Below, piece by piece: positions 9,443-17,841 of a DNA stretch of 64,000 nucleotides. A program made the position numbers and the translations under genes. The notes under the pieces are model-generated. The model was not told the DNA's origin. It saw nothing but the letters and a program-made list of their open reading frames with translations, and did not search any database. How positions within the stretch are numbered: position 1 is the first letter of the stretch; every line of letters starts with the position of its first letter. Location of the stretch: assembly GCF_001761325.1 (NCBI RefSeq), contig NZ_CP017478.1:2253501-2317500 (forward strand), in the 5' to 3' direction. Origin of the DNA: Urechidicola croceus (GTDB lineage Bacteria; Bacteroidota; Bacteroidia; Flavobacteriales; Flavobacteriaceae).

Positions 9443-11050
9443 TTAGTTAATTTCTGAATATATAATCTCTAATTTAATTCTTTTCTCTGTATTTAATGAT
9501 TGGCTTCCGTGTAATACGATTCCTCTTGGGTCCCAATTATAATCATCTATTATAACATCGTTAACAGATGCTGGTATATCATTAATATTATAAACCTTTA
9601 GCGCCAATTTAGATATGTCAACTGGTTCATTTGAATCTAATATTTTAGATAAGTAATCTGTAATATTAAACTGATACTTATACGGTTCGCCATTATCATC
9701 CATTAATAATGTTCCTCCAAATATAGTAGGTCCTTCTGTAATAACATCGGAAATTTGAAGATTTTCGTCATAATTATATAAAAATAATCTTTTTGGAATG
9801 AAATTATCACTTGAGTTAACAACCTCTTGATCAACATAAAAAGAGATTTTCGCTTCATTAATCAACCAGTTATTAGCTCTTAATTCCTCAATATCTTCAT
9901 CTTTTAAAATATCAATTAAGGCTATTGATCCTGCCGCACCTTGAATATATAATTTTTCATCACCTATAGTCGAATTAGGATTGTTTAGAGCCGATTCTAC
10001 TTCTGAAGAAGTATAATCTCTTGTATAAGTATTTGCAGTAACTCCGCTAAAATTAAAATTCGCCGTTTGCTTAGTTCTTACAGGAACATCTTCATCTGTT
10101 GTATCTCCATCGTTATTTAAATCAGTTTCAGATACAACTACTACATCTCCATCTGAATTTGTAGTAGTTATTGTTTCGTCAGTTAATACAGTATTGGTAA
10201 AATAAATTGACATTTTCGCTGCAGCCAAATTCAATGACATTACTGATGATGCAGGATCTTCACCTTCTGTTGCTTGAATATATAAACCGTTAAAAAAGTC
10301 GATAAATGTTCCTGTTGACTCAAAAGCTGAAGGATTATTTAAAAAGTTATTTGTAAAAAAATCCTCATTTAAAGGTATTTTAATTGATGGTACAACCCCA
10401 GCATTTTTAATCGTATCTATATCATGCTCTAATGTTTCGCTATCAATTATTATTTCTTGTCTTTTAACATACAAAACTGTATCAATAGCATTTGGTTTAA
10501 ACGCACCTGAAAACAGAGGTGATGATACATATTCATAATCTTGATCACTATAATAAATCAACTCATCAGATGGGTTCAACGGATCTAATGTATTTAAATA
10601 TGTATCTAACTCATATACATTTAAATTAAACTCAACATCCTTATTTCCATAAACTGAGTCTAACTGAAACTCTCTTGGATCATTGGCAACAGAATTAGTA
10701 TCTATAGCTTGATAGGGCATATGTAATATAACCGTGTCTATTGATGGGTCTATACCGAAGTCTCCAAGACCTTGATATGTTAATTGTGTTACTATTGAAG
10801 CTTCAAATTTTCCAAAATTATCATTTTTATAGACACCCAGTAAGTATTGACCTAAGCCATGGGCTCTTCTTTTCAAGATATTTTGATTGTATGCTGTAAC
10901 ATCTGAATTAAATGATTGTGTGTCAAAAACACCATTTTCAACTAGATTTACTCCTACTCCTTCTATGTCTGATTCACAAGACATAACTCCAATAATCAGT
11001 AATGAAAACATCATTACATGTTTAAAATTTCTTACAACTTTTGTTGTCAT
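9443..11050 (-). CDS. DUF4270 family lipoprotein
   Basis: 535-residue exported protein, with a basic start, a hydrophobic segment and the lipobox VMSC at residues 21-24, then Asp/Glu-rich sequence typical of surface or periplasmic Bacteroidota lipoproteins. The body is beta-rich with repeated short motifs around DTVILHMPY and DTVLYVKRQ. A long Asp/Thr/Asn stretch near residues 300-325 is calcium-motif-like. Family function is unknown. It sits 18 bases downstream of the GT5-like gene and 16 bases upstream of glmS, an arrangement I recognise from other flavobacteria, so a cell-envelope role is a reasonable inference. Confidence 0.85.
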   Translation of the reverse strand: MTTKVVRNFKHVMMFSLLIIGVMSCESDIEGVGVNLVENGVFDTQSFNSDVTAYNQNILKRRAHGLGQYLLGVYKNDNFGKFEASIVTQLTYQGLGDFGIDPSIDTVILHMPYQAIDTNSVANDPREFQLDSVYGNKDVEFNLNVYELDTYLNTLDPLNPSDELIYYSDQDYEYVSSPLFSGAFKPNAIDTVLYVKRQEIIIDSETLEHDIDTIKNAGVVPSIKIPLNEDFFTNNFLNNPSAFESTGTFIDFFNGLYIQATEGEDPASSVMSLNLAAAKMSIYFTNTVLTDETITTTNSDGDVVVVSETDLNNDGDTTDEDVPVRTKQTANFNFSGVTANTYTRDYTSSEVESALNNPNSTIGDEKLYIQGAAGSIALIDILKDEDIEELRANNWLINEAKISFYVDQEVVNSSDNFIPKRLFLYNYDENLQISDVITEGPTIFGGTLLMDDNGEPYKYQFNITDYLSKILDSNEPVDISKLALKVYNINDIPASVNDVIIDDYNWDPRGIVLHGSQSLNTEKRIKLEIIYSEIN

Positions 11051-11068
11051 AAATAAGGGTGATTTTTT

Positions 11069-11878
11069 TTATTTTAAAACTTCTGTTTCATAAAAATTCA
11101 AATATGCTTCTTGAAACTCGTCTATTTGACAAAAATCAAGTACTGGCTTATCGAGAGATTTAGCATAGTCAATTAAGTCTTCACTTATATCTTCGCTTGC
11201 CACAATAATAGCATCTGAATTTTCAATTGCAATTTTTAGTAGATTAGCATGAATTGGTTCCTTTATTGAAGACAACTTTGCTTCTTCAATATTATCAAAA
11301 CTAACTTTATTAATTAGTTCTTGATTTAACGTTCCTTCGAAGTTATTATTATACAATGATGTAACTATTTTACTATTCATAAATAGCGCATCATCTTTGT
11401 AATATTCTTTTAAATAAATTGGCAATAAAGATGCCATCCATCCATGTACATGAATAATATCGGGAGCCCAATTTAATTTTTTAACAGTTTCAACAATCCC
11501 TTTTGCAAAAAAGATCATTCGCTCATCATTATCATCAAACAAGTTACCTTTATCGTCTGTAAATGTTGCTTTTCTCTTAAAGTATTCATCATTATCAATA
11601 AAATAGACTTGCATTCTTTCTTTAGGAATAGAAGCAACTTTAATAATCAACGGCATATCCATATCATTAATTATCATGTTCATACCCGACAACCGAATCA
11701 CTTCGTGTAGTTGATGTCTACGTTCATTTATCAAGCCAAAACGAGGCATAAAAATCCTCGTTTGACCTCCTTTACTATGCACCATTCTTGCAGAGTCAAA
11801 TGACAATTTCGCCATTTCAGTTTCTGGTAAATAAGGAACAACTTCAGACGAAACACATAACACTCTCTTATCTTTCAT
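11069..11878 (-). CDS. GT5 (glycogen/starch synthase) N-terminal-domain-only protein
   Basis: 269 residues matching only the N-terminal Rossmann half of glycogen synthases (usually ~480 residues). Visible are CVSSEVVPYL at residues 8-17, the later IHVHGWMASLLP motif and a helical end (SDAIIVASEDISEDL). The C-terminal GT-B domain, which supplies most nucleotide-sugar contacts, is absent. The Lys-x-Gly-Gly motif expected right after VVPY is replaced (PETEMAK). Catalysis as a glycogen synthase is therefore doubtful. A structural or regulatory envelope role fits the operon with DUF4270 and glmS. The ATG is supported by an exact -7 box about 25 bases upstream. Confidence 0.75.
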   Translation of the reverse strand: MKDKRVLCVSSEVVPYLPETEMAKLSFDSARMVHSKGGQTRIFMPRFGLINERRHQLHEVIRLSGMNMIINDMDMPLIIKVASIPKERMQVYFIDNDEYFKRKATFTDDKGNLFDDNDERMIFFAKGIVETVKKLNWAPDIIHVHGWMASLLPIYLKEYYKDDALFMNSKIVTSLYNNNFEGTLNQELINKVSFDNIEEAKLSSIKEPIHANLLKIAIENSDAIIVASEDISEDLIDYAKSLDKPVLDFCQIDEFQEAYLNFYETEVLK

Positions 11879-11903
11879 AATATTAGGTCAAATTTATTTT
11901 GTG

Positions 11904-11911
11904 CAAAAGTA
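11904..11911 (-). promoter_or_regulatory. -7 box (TACTTTTG) of the GT5-DUF4270-glmS operon
   Basis: An exact TAnnTTTG match on the minus strand, 25 bases upstream of the first start codon, giving a leader of about 20 bases. It is divergent from the panC promoter. Confidence 0.6.
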
Positions 11912-11944
11912 CGGAATTTTATACAGAATTTGCTCGTAAAAGAC

Positions 11945-11952
11945 TAAGTTTG
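11945..11952 (+). promoter_or_regulatory. -7 box (TAAGTTTG) of panC
   Basis: An exact TAnnTTTG match 31 bases before the panC ATG. Confidence 0.6.
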
Positions 11953-11983
11953 CACCCTTTTAACAGTAATTAACAGAAACAAA

Positions 11984-12823
11984 ATGTTAGTTTTCGACAA
12001 TATTAAAAAACTACAGCAGCATTTATTTCCAATTTCTGCTGATCAAACCGTTGGTTTTGTGCCAACTATGGGTGCATTACATGAAGGTCATCTTTCTCTA
12101 ATAAAAAAAGCCAAAAAGAAAAACAATATTGTTGTTGTAAGTATTTTTGTGAATCCAACTCAATTTGATAAATTAGAAGATTTAGAAAAATACCCACGCA
12201 CATTAAATGCTGATATTAAACTATTAAAAACAGTAGACTGCGATATATTGTTTATACCAAGTGCTTCAGAAATTTATAGTGATAATATTCAATCCGAATC
12301 ATTTAATTTTGATGGGTTAGAATATCAAATGGAAGGTAAATTTAGAGATGGCCATTTTGATGGTGTTGGAACTATTGTAAAACGATTATTTGAAATAGTA
12401 CAACCAAACAATGCTTATTTTGGTGAAAAAGATTTTCAACAATTACAAATCATCAAAAAACTAGTTGAAAAACACGCTATTGATATAAAAATTAAGGGCT
12501 GTAAAATACATAGAGAAGATGATGGGCTTGCGATGAGTTCTAGAAACACAAGACTCACAAAAGAATATCGAAAGGCTGCTCCCTATATATATCAAACTTT
12601 AAAAAAAGCAAAAAAGAAGTTTGGCACAAAAAATGCAGTAGAAGTTATACAATGGGTGGAGAAAAAGTTTAAAAAACACCCAATTTTAGAATTAGAATAT
12701 TTTGAAATTGCAGACGAAAAAACACTTCTACCAATTATTAAAAAAGAACACAACCGCAATTACCGAGCTTTCATTGCTGTTTTTGCTGGAAAAATACGCC
12801 TGATTGACAATATCAGATTATAA
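11984..12823 (+). CDS. panC: Pantoate--beta-alanine ligase (pantothenate synthetase)
   Basis: Joins pantoate and beta-alanine using ATP, the last step to pantothenate (coenzyme A pathway). 279 residues, normal length. The nucleotide-binding HIGH-type motif is PTMGALHEGH at residues 27-36. Other family blocks are visible: FVNPTQF, the pantoate-site stretch GKFRDGHFDGV, FGEKDFQQL, and the KMSKS-type loop MSSRN. The next gene, panD, supplies its beta-alanine substrate and begins 34 bases downstream. The spacing allows one operon, although panD also has its own -7 box. Confidence 0.98.
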   Translation: MLVFDNIKKLQQHLFPISADQTVGFVPTMGALHEGHLSLIKKAKKKNNIVVVSIFVNPTQFDKLEDLEKYPRTLNADIKLLKTVDCDILFIPSASEIYSDNIQSESFNFDGLEYQMEGKFRDGHFDGVGTIVKRLFEIVQPNNAYFGEKDFQQLQIIKKLVEKHAIDIKIKGCKIHREDDGLAMSSRNTRLTKEYRKAAPYIYQTLKKAKKKFGTKNAVEVIQWVEKKFKKHPILELEYFEIADEKTLLPIIKKEHNRNYRAFIAVFAGKIRLIDNIRL

Positions 12824-12845
12824 CAATTAAATCAAGAAAATTAAC

Positions 12846-12853
12846 TAATTTTG
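12846..12853 (+). promoter_or_regulatory. -7 box (TAATTTTG) of panD, leaderless spacing
   Basis: An exact TAnnTTTG box lies in the panC-panD gap and ends four bases before the panD ATG. If used, it would make a leaderless or near-leaderless panD message independent of panC. Confidence 0.5.
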
Positions 12854-12857
12854 CCCC

Positions 12858-13208
12858 ATGCAAGTTACTGTAGTAAAATCAAAAATACATAGAGTCAAAG
12901 TGACAGGAGCCGATTTAAATTACATTGGTAGTATAACTATTGATGAGGATTTAATGGATGCTGCAAATATAATTGAAGGTGAAAAAGTTCAAATTGTAAA
13001 CAATAACAATGGCGAACGATTAGAAACTTATGTTATTCCTGGCCCAAGAAATAGTGGAGAAATTACACTAAATGGAGCCGCAGCGAGAAAAGTTGCCGTA
13101 GGAGATATTCTAATCTTAATTACCTACGCAATAATGGACTTTCAAAAAGCAAAAAAATTCAACCCTTCTTTGGTGTTTCCAAATGAAGAAACAAATTTAT
13201 TAAACTAA
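12858..13208 (+). CDS. panD: Aspartate 1-decarboxylase precursor
   Basis: Pyruvoyl enzyme that decarboxylates aspartate to beta-alanine for PanC. 116 residues, the usual size. The self-cleavage site is intact: Gly24-Ser25 within YIGSITID, where Ser25 becomes the pyruvoyl group. Conserved [12 protein letters not shown] and the YAIMD-like end are present. It follows panC by 34 bases and precedes a YbhN-like membrane gene by 3 bases. Cleavage may be spontaneous or need a maturation factor. No such factor is encoded nearby. Confidence 0.97.
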   Translation: MQVTVVKSKIHRVKVTGADLNYIGSITIDEDLMDAANIIEGEKVQIVNNNNGERLETYVIPGPRNSGEITLNGAAARKVAVGDILILITYAIMDFQKAKKFNPSLVFPNEETNLLN

Positions 13209-13211
13209 GAT

Positions 13212-14177
13212 TTGAATAAAAACATCAAAAAGATCCTTTTCACAATACTCCCAATTGCCTTGGGAGTTTTTTTAATTTGGAATTTTCTATCAAAACTTAC
13301 ACCCGAAGATAAAGAGGCTATTTTCAACTCTTTTAAAACTGCCAATTATTGGTGGGTACTTTTATCTTTGATTTTTGGAATATTAAGCCATCTATCTCGT
13401 GCTTACAGATGGAAATTCATGCTGGAACCTATGGGTTTCAAACCTAAATTTCCAAATCTTGTAATGACAGTTTTAATCACTTATTTAATAAATATAATCA
13501 TTCCTAGAGCTGGTGAAATTGCTCGAGCAACAGCTATAAGTAAATATGAAAAAGTTCCCTTTGAAAAAGGGTTTGGAACTATAGTTGCCGAAAGAATTGC
13601 TGACGTAATTATGCTACTTTCAATAATTGGACTAGCCTTTTTTCTTCAAGCCGATTTATTAAAATCATATCTTTTTAAAGACAACTCAAACCCATATCAA
13701 TCTATTATCATATTGGGAATTCTTGGAATAGTGGGTGTAATTGGATTCTTATTTTTAAAAAAATCTACTAATAAATTTGCTTTAAAAATTAGAAATTTCT
13801 TAAATGGTTTATTTGAAGGAGTCAAAAGCATCTTGAAAATGAAAAATAAATGGGCTTTCATTTTTCATACTTTCTTCATTTGGATAATGTATTTATTAAT
13901 GTTTTATGCTGTTACATTTGCAATTCCTGAAACGTCTAACTTGCCATTTGAGGCAATTATCGTTGGGTTTGTTGTTGGTGGATTAAGTATGGCTTTAACA
14001 AATGGCGGTTTAGGAACATATCCAGTTTTTGTAGCTAGTGCATTAGTTTTATATGGAGTCTCTGATAACCCAGCGAAAGCTTTTGGTTGGATTATGTGGA
14101 CAGCTCAAACATTGATGATTCTTGTTTTTGGAGGATTATCATTTTTATTACTTCCTATTTACAACAAAGAGAAATAA
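13212..14177 (+). CDS. YbhN/UPF0104 family membrane protein (LPG synthase TM-domain-like)
   Basis: 321-residue polytopic membrane protein of the lysylphosphatidylglycerol-synthase transmembrane-domain family (flippase-like, aglD-like). About eight hydrophobic segments are visible. The conserved family blocks are HLSRAYRWKFML, the PRAGEIARA motif in an inter-helix loop, and a glycine-rich later stretch (VGGLSMALTNGGLG). It lacks the C-terminal aminoacyl-transferase domain of MprF, so lipid transport or flipping rather than lysyl transfer is the likely role. The start codon is TTG, three bases after the panD stop. No ATG lies between, so it is translationally linked to panD. Confidence 0.85.
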   Translation: MNKNIKKILFTILPIALGVFLIWNFLSKLTPEDKEAIFNSFKTANYWWVLLSLIFGILSHLSRAYRWKFMLEPMGFKPKFPNLVMTVLITYLINIIIPRAGEIARATAISKYEKVPFEKGFGTIVAERIADVIMLLSIIGLAFFLQADLLKSYLFKDNSNPYQSIIILGILGIVGVIGFLFLKKSTNKFALKIRNFLNGLFEGVKSILKMKNKWAFIFHTFFIWIMYLLMFYAVTFAIPETSNLPFEAIIVGFVVGGLSMALTNGGLGTYPVFVASALVLYGVSDNPAKAFGWIMWTAQTLMILVFGGLSFLLLPIYNKEK

Positions 14178-14194
14178 TTTCTTTTCTTTGTGTC

Positions 14195-15553
14195 ATGGCA
14201 AAAACCAAAACAACTTTTTTCTGTCAAAACTGCGGCTCACAATATGCCAAGTGGATTGGAAAATGCACGTCTTGTAATGAATGGAACACTATTGTTGAAG
14301 AAGTTATCCAAAAGGAAGAAAAAAGAAAATGGAAACAAACATCAACTCCCAAAAAAAACACAAAGGCTTTAAAAATTTCTGAGATTACTTTTAATGAAGA
14401 AGATAGAATTCTTACTAAAAATAATGAATTAGATCGGGTTCTTGGGGGTGGATTAGTTAAAGGCTCAATGATTCTATTAGGTGGTGAACCAGGAATTGGG
14501 AAATCAACATTACTACTTCAGGTCGCCTTGGCTATCTCAAAAAAAGTACTATATGTTTCTGGTGAAGAAAGCCAAAATCAAATTAAAATGCGTGCTGAAA
14601 GATTAGAAAATCAAAATTCGAATTGCCTCATTTTAACTGAAACAAACACACAAAATATTTTTAAAAATATTGAAGAAACTATTCCAGATTTGGTTGTAAT
14701 AGATTCTATTCAAACCTTACATACCGAATACATTGATGCTTCTCCAGGAAGTATCTCTCAAATTAGAGAAACAACTGCCGAATTAATAAAATTTGCCAAA
14801 GAAACCTCTACTCCTGTAATTTTAGTTGGACATATTACCAAAGATGGTAACATTGCTGGACCAAAAATCTTGGAACATATGGTTGATGTTGTTTTACAAT
14901 TTGAAGGAGATAGAAATCATACTTACCGTATTTTAAGGGCTCAAAAAAACAGATTTGGCTCAACTTCAGAATTGGGAATATATGAGATGCAGAGTTTTGG
15001 CTTAAGAGAAGTGCAAAATCCATCTGAAATATTAATTTCAGAAAAAGATGAGTCATTAAGTGGAACTGCAATATCTGCTACCTTAGAAGGTATGAGGCCC
15101 TTAATGATAGAAGTTCAAGCCTTAGTAAGTACTGCAGTATATGGCACACCTCAACGGTCATCAACAGGATATAATATTAAGCGCTTAAACATGTTGCTTG
15201 CAGTACTTGAAAAGCGTGCGGGTTTTAAGTTAGGTGCCAAAGATGTTTTTCTAAATATAACTGGTGGAATAAGTGTTGATGATCCAGCAATTGACCTCGC
15301 TGTAGTTTCTGCCATACTTTCTTCTAATGAAGATGAGGCAATACCCCAAGAATTTTGTTTCGCAGGAGAAATTGGCTTGTCTGGTGAAATTAGACCTGTA
15401 AATAGAGTGGATCAACGTATTTTAGAAGCCGAAAAATTAGGATTTAAAAAAATATTTATTTCTAAATTTAATAAATTTAGTAAAAAAGAATGTGCAATTA
15501 ATGTCGTTTTAGTTTCTAAAATTGAAGACATTTTCAATACTCTTTTTTCATAA
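14195..15553 (+). CDS. radA: DNA repair protein RadA (Sms)
   Basis: DNA-dependent ATPase that drives branch migration in recombinational repair. I start it at the ATG at 14195 (MAKTKTTFF). The same frame is open upstream to 14087, but that part lies inside the preceding gene and is not conserved. This gives 452 residues, the usual RadA length. Order of parts: zinc finger C10-C13-C24-C27, RecA-like core with Walker A GEPGIGKST (97-105), RadA-specific KNRFG (251-255), then the Lon-protease-like C-terminal domain. It begins 17 bases after the YbhN-like gene and ends at a terminator shared with hemD. Confidence 0.97.
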   Translation: MAKTKTTFFCQNCGSQYAKWIGKCTSCNEWNTIVEEVIQKEEKRKWKQTSTPKKNTKALKISEITFNEEDRILTKNNELDRVLGGGLVKGSMILLGGEPGIGKSTLLLQVALAISKKVLYVSGEESQNQIKMRAERLENQNSNCLILTETNTQNIFKNIEETIPDLVVIDSIQTLHTEYIDASPGSISQIRETTAELIKFAKETSTPVILVGHITKDGNIAGPKILEHMVDVVLQFEGDRNHTYRILRAQKNRFGSTSELGIYEMQSFGLREVQNPSEILISEKDESLSGTAISATLEGMRPLMIEVQALVSTAVYGTPQRSSTGYNIKRLNMLLAVLEKRAGFKLGAKDVFLNITGGISVDDPAIDLAVVSAILSSNEDEAIPQEFCFAGEIGLSGEIRPVNRVDQRILEAEKLGFKKIFISKFNKFSKKECAINVVLVSKIEDIFNTLFS

Positions 15554-15554
15554 A

Positions 15555-15586
15555 AAAACCACCTCAATAGAAGTGGTTTTTTTTTA
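15555..15586. terminator. Terminator between radA and hemD
   Basis: AAAACCAC (15555-15562) pairs with GTGGTTTT (15573-15580), followed by more Ts. Both gene ends converge on it and the A-run side suits the minus-strand unit. Confidence 0.85.
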
Positions 15587-15605
15587 AAGTATATTTATTT
15601 ACATA

Positions 15606-16352
15606 TTATCTTTTATTTACATTTAAAATATATTTTTCCAAAGCCATAGTCATTGATGGAGTCTCTGGTGTTGGAACCTTAATATTACAATCTAAACCTG
15701 CATCTTCAGCAGCTTTAACTGTAGAATTACCAAATACAGCAATTCTTGTGTCGTTTTGCTTAAACTCTGGAAAATTCTTAAATAAAGAATCTATTCCTGA
15801 TGGGCTAAAGAAAACTAAAACATCATAAAAAACATTTTCTAAATCTGATAAATCACTTACAACCGTTTTGTAAAAAACTGCTTTTTCCCAATTGATTTTA
15901 AGCGCATTCAATTCTTCAGGAATTAAAGGCTTTAATTTATCAGAACACGGTAGTAAGAATGTCTCGTCTTTATGTTTCTTGATTAACTTGGTCAACTCTT
16001 GAAAAGTTTTATTCCCTACATAAATCTTACGTTTTCTATAAACAACATATTTTTGTAAATAATACGCTACTGCCTCAGATTCACAAAAATATTTTAAATC
16101 ATCAGGTACATTAAAACGCATTTCATCTGCTATTCTAAAAAAATGATCAACTGCATTTCTACTCGTAAAAATTATAGCTGTGTATTTACTCAAATCAATT
16201 TTTTGCACACGAACCTCTTTAGCAGTTGCTCCTTCCACATGGATAAAAGATCTAAAATCAATTTTTACTTTTTGTTTTTCTGCTAATTCAAAATAGGGAG
16301 AACTTTCTGATTTTGGGGCTGGCTGGGATACCAGAATTGTTTTCACTTTCAT
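15606..16352 (-). CDS. hemD: Uroporphyrinogen-III synthase
   Basis: Cyclises hydroxymethylbilane to uroporphyrinogen III in haem/tetrapyrrole synthesis. 248 residues. The family is weakly conserved, but the landmarks are visible: IIFTSRNAVDHFF (about residues 59-71), the two-domain layout, VFFSPSGIDSLF in the second domain, and IAVFGNSTVKAAEDAGL followed by a PTPETPSM end block. It is 12 bases downstream of a DUF4271 membrane protein and ends at the radA terminator. No other hem genes are in the window. Confidence 0.93.
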   Translation of the reverse strand: MKVKTILVSQPAPKSESSPYFELAEKQKVKIDFRSFIHVEGATAKEVRVQKIDLSKYTAIIFTSRNAVDHFFRIADEMRFNVPDDLKYFCESEAVAYYLQKYVVYRKRKIYVGNKTFQELTKLIKKHKDETFLLPCSDKLKPLIPEELNALKINWEKAVFYKTVVSDLSDLENVFYDVLVFFSPSGIDSLFKNFPEFKQNDTRIAVFGNSTVKAAEDAGLDCNIKVPTPETPSMTMALEKYILNVNKR

Positions 16353-16364
16353 ATAATGTCAATT

Positions 16365-17030
16365 TTAAAGGATTAATTTGAAAATTAAAAGCATAGGCGC
16401 TATTTCAAGGGCACAAAGGTACAAAATAAAATAAAACAATTTACTTATCACCCTCTTTTTATTGTTTCTAAAGATAAATAGATATCTAAAAATCAATAAT
16501 ATGAGTAAAACTAATAGTGTTAATTGAAATATAAATAGATTGTAGTTTTTCATAAAAAAAACAAAAAGTACTAATGGCAAAATAATTATTGAAATGGAAA
16601 ATAGATAGCTTACTTTAGCAAAAGTTATTTCTTCATGTAATTGATTTACTTCGAACAAACGACCTAAAACAAAGCCTATTACATAACGAATAGCAAAGAA
16701 AATTATCAATCCTACAAAAATTTGCACAAAAAGTTCAAAATTATTATTCAATAGCAATTTAGGCTGGTAAAACTCTAAATAAGAGAAAAATAAAAGTGTT
16801 AAAACTAATGTCTGAACTATAAAAAGTATAAAATTAAATCTACTAATTACAGGTTTTTTTTCTTTTCCAAAATTCAAAAAATACTTTTTGGACACAAATA
16901 AGAGTATAAGGTCGTTAAGTCTGTCTTTAAAAATAAATTTTACAACCCCTAAAAGGATAAAAATTATTAAAAAAACAAACGTAATCCAATCATTTTGCAA
17001 TAATAGATTTAAAGATAAATAATTCATCAA
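16365..17030 (-). CDS. DUF4271 family membrane protein
   Basis: 221-residue polytopic inner-membrane protein with about six or seven hydrophobic segments and few charged residues. Visible conserved bits include RYVIGFVLGRLFE in a central helix and HEEITFAKVSYLF after it. The family is common in Bacteroidota directly upstream of hemD, as here (12-base gap), and its function is unknown. The promoter is an exact -7 box on the minus strand at 17060-17067, about 29 bases before the ATG, and it drives DUF4271-hemD. Confidence 0.82.
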   Translation of the reverse strand: MMNYLSLNLLLQNDWITFVFLIIFILLGVVKFIFKDRLNDLILLFVSKKYFLNFGKEKKPVISRFNFILFIVQTLVLTLLFFSYLEFYQPKLLLNNNFELFVQIFVGLIIFFAIRYVIGFVLGRLFEVNQLHEEITFAKVSYLFSISIIILPLVLFVFFMKNYNLFIFQLTLLVLLILLIFRYLFIFRNNKKRVISKLFYFILYLCALEIAPMLLIFKLIL

Positions 17031-17059
17031 TTATAAGTAGTTTCCTGCAAATGTTAACA

Positions 17060-17067
17060 CAAAATTA
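17060..17067 (-). promoter_or_regulatory. -7 box (TAATTTTG) of DUF4271-hemD
   Basis: An exact TAnnTTTG on the minus strand. It lies 14 bases from the divergent plus-strand box at 17082-17089, so the two promoters are back to back. Confidence 0.6.
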
Positions 17068-17081
17068 GTAATAAAAAATAG

Positions 17082-17089
17082 TATCTTTG
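17082..17089 (+). promoter_or_regulatory. -7 box (TATCTTTG) of the mannosyltransferase-pyrC-DUF4296 operon
   Basis: An exact TAnnTTTG match 17 bases before the ATG at 17107. Confidence 0.65.
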
Positions 17090-17106
17090 CCTTTCAATAA
17101 AAATTT

Positions 17107-17841
17107 ATGTCGGACGCATTAGTTATTATACCTACATTTAACGAAAAGGAAAATATTGAATTGATTATTCGAGCTGTTTTCTCCCAAAAAAAGGCTTTTG
17201 ATATTTTAATTGTAGATGATAGTTCTCCCGATGGAACGGCTCAAATAGTAGAAAATTTAAAATCAGAATTTTCTAATCGATTGTTTTTAGAATTAAGAAA
17301 AGAAAAAACTGGTTTGGGTGCTGCATATATCCACGGTTTTAAATGGGCGCTAGCCAAGGACTATATGTATATAATGGAAATGGATGCCGATTTCTCACAC
17401 AATCCTAATGACTTAATAAATCTTTATAACGAATGCGCAAACAATAATACTGATATCGCAGTTGGATCAAGGTATTTAAATGAAGAAATAAATGTTGTAA
17501 ATTGGGATATAAAACGAATACTTTTATCTTATTTTGCTTCAAAATATGTGAGGTTAGTTACAGGTATCCCTGTAAAAGATACAACTGCAGGTTTTGTGTG
17601 CTATAGACGAAAAGTTTTAGAAAAAATAAATTTAAATAAAATACAATTTACTGGATATGCTTTTCAAATTGAAATGAAATACAAAGCATGGAAAAGGAAT
17701 TTTAAAATTAAAGAAGTATCAATTATCTTTACTGATAGAATAAGAGGAAAATCAAAAATGAATGGTTCTATTATATCTGAAGCCGTTTTTGGTGTATTAA
17801 AATTGCGATTAAATGGATTGCCAAAAGAAGAAAAAGTATGA
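17107..17841 (+). CDS. Polyprenol monophosphomannose synthase-like GT2 glycosyltransferase
   Basis: 244-residue soluble or peripheral GT-A enzyme that transfers mannose (or a related hexose) from GDP-sugar to polyprenyl phosphate. Visible GT2 motifs are VIIPTFNEKENI (residues 6-17), LIVDDSSPDGTA and the catalytic/metal motif MEMDADFSHNP. The later DTTAGFVCYRR and TDRIRGKSKM blocks are typical of the dolichol-phosphate mannose synthase group. There is no C-terminal membrane domain, as in the short bacterial type. The product would feed lipid-linked glycosylation. It overlaps the dihydroorotase start by four bases (ATGA), so the two are translationally coupled. Confidence 0.88.
   Translation: MSDALVIIPTFNEKENIELIIRAVFSQKKAFDILIVDDSSPDGTAQIVENLKSEFSNRLFLELRKEKTGLGAAYIHGFKWALAKDYMYIMEMDADFSHNPNDLINLYNECANNNTDIAVGSRYLNEEINVVNWDIKRILLSYFASKYVRLVTGIPVKDTTAGFVCYRRKVLEKINLNKIQFTGYAFQIEMKYKAWKRNFKIKEVSIIFTDRIRGKSKMNGSIISEAVFGVLKLRLNGLPKEEKV

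Noticed and set aside
14087-14194. 36-residue N-terminal extension of RadA
   Set aside because: It lies inside the YbhN-like gene, is not RadA-like, and the ATG at 14195 gives the canonical zinc-finger start.
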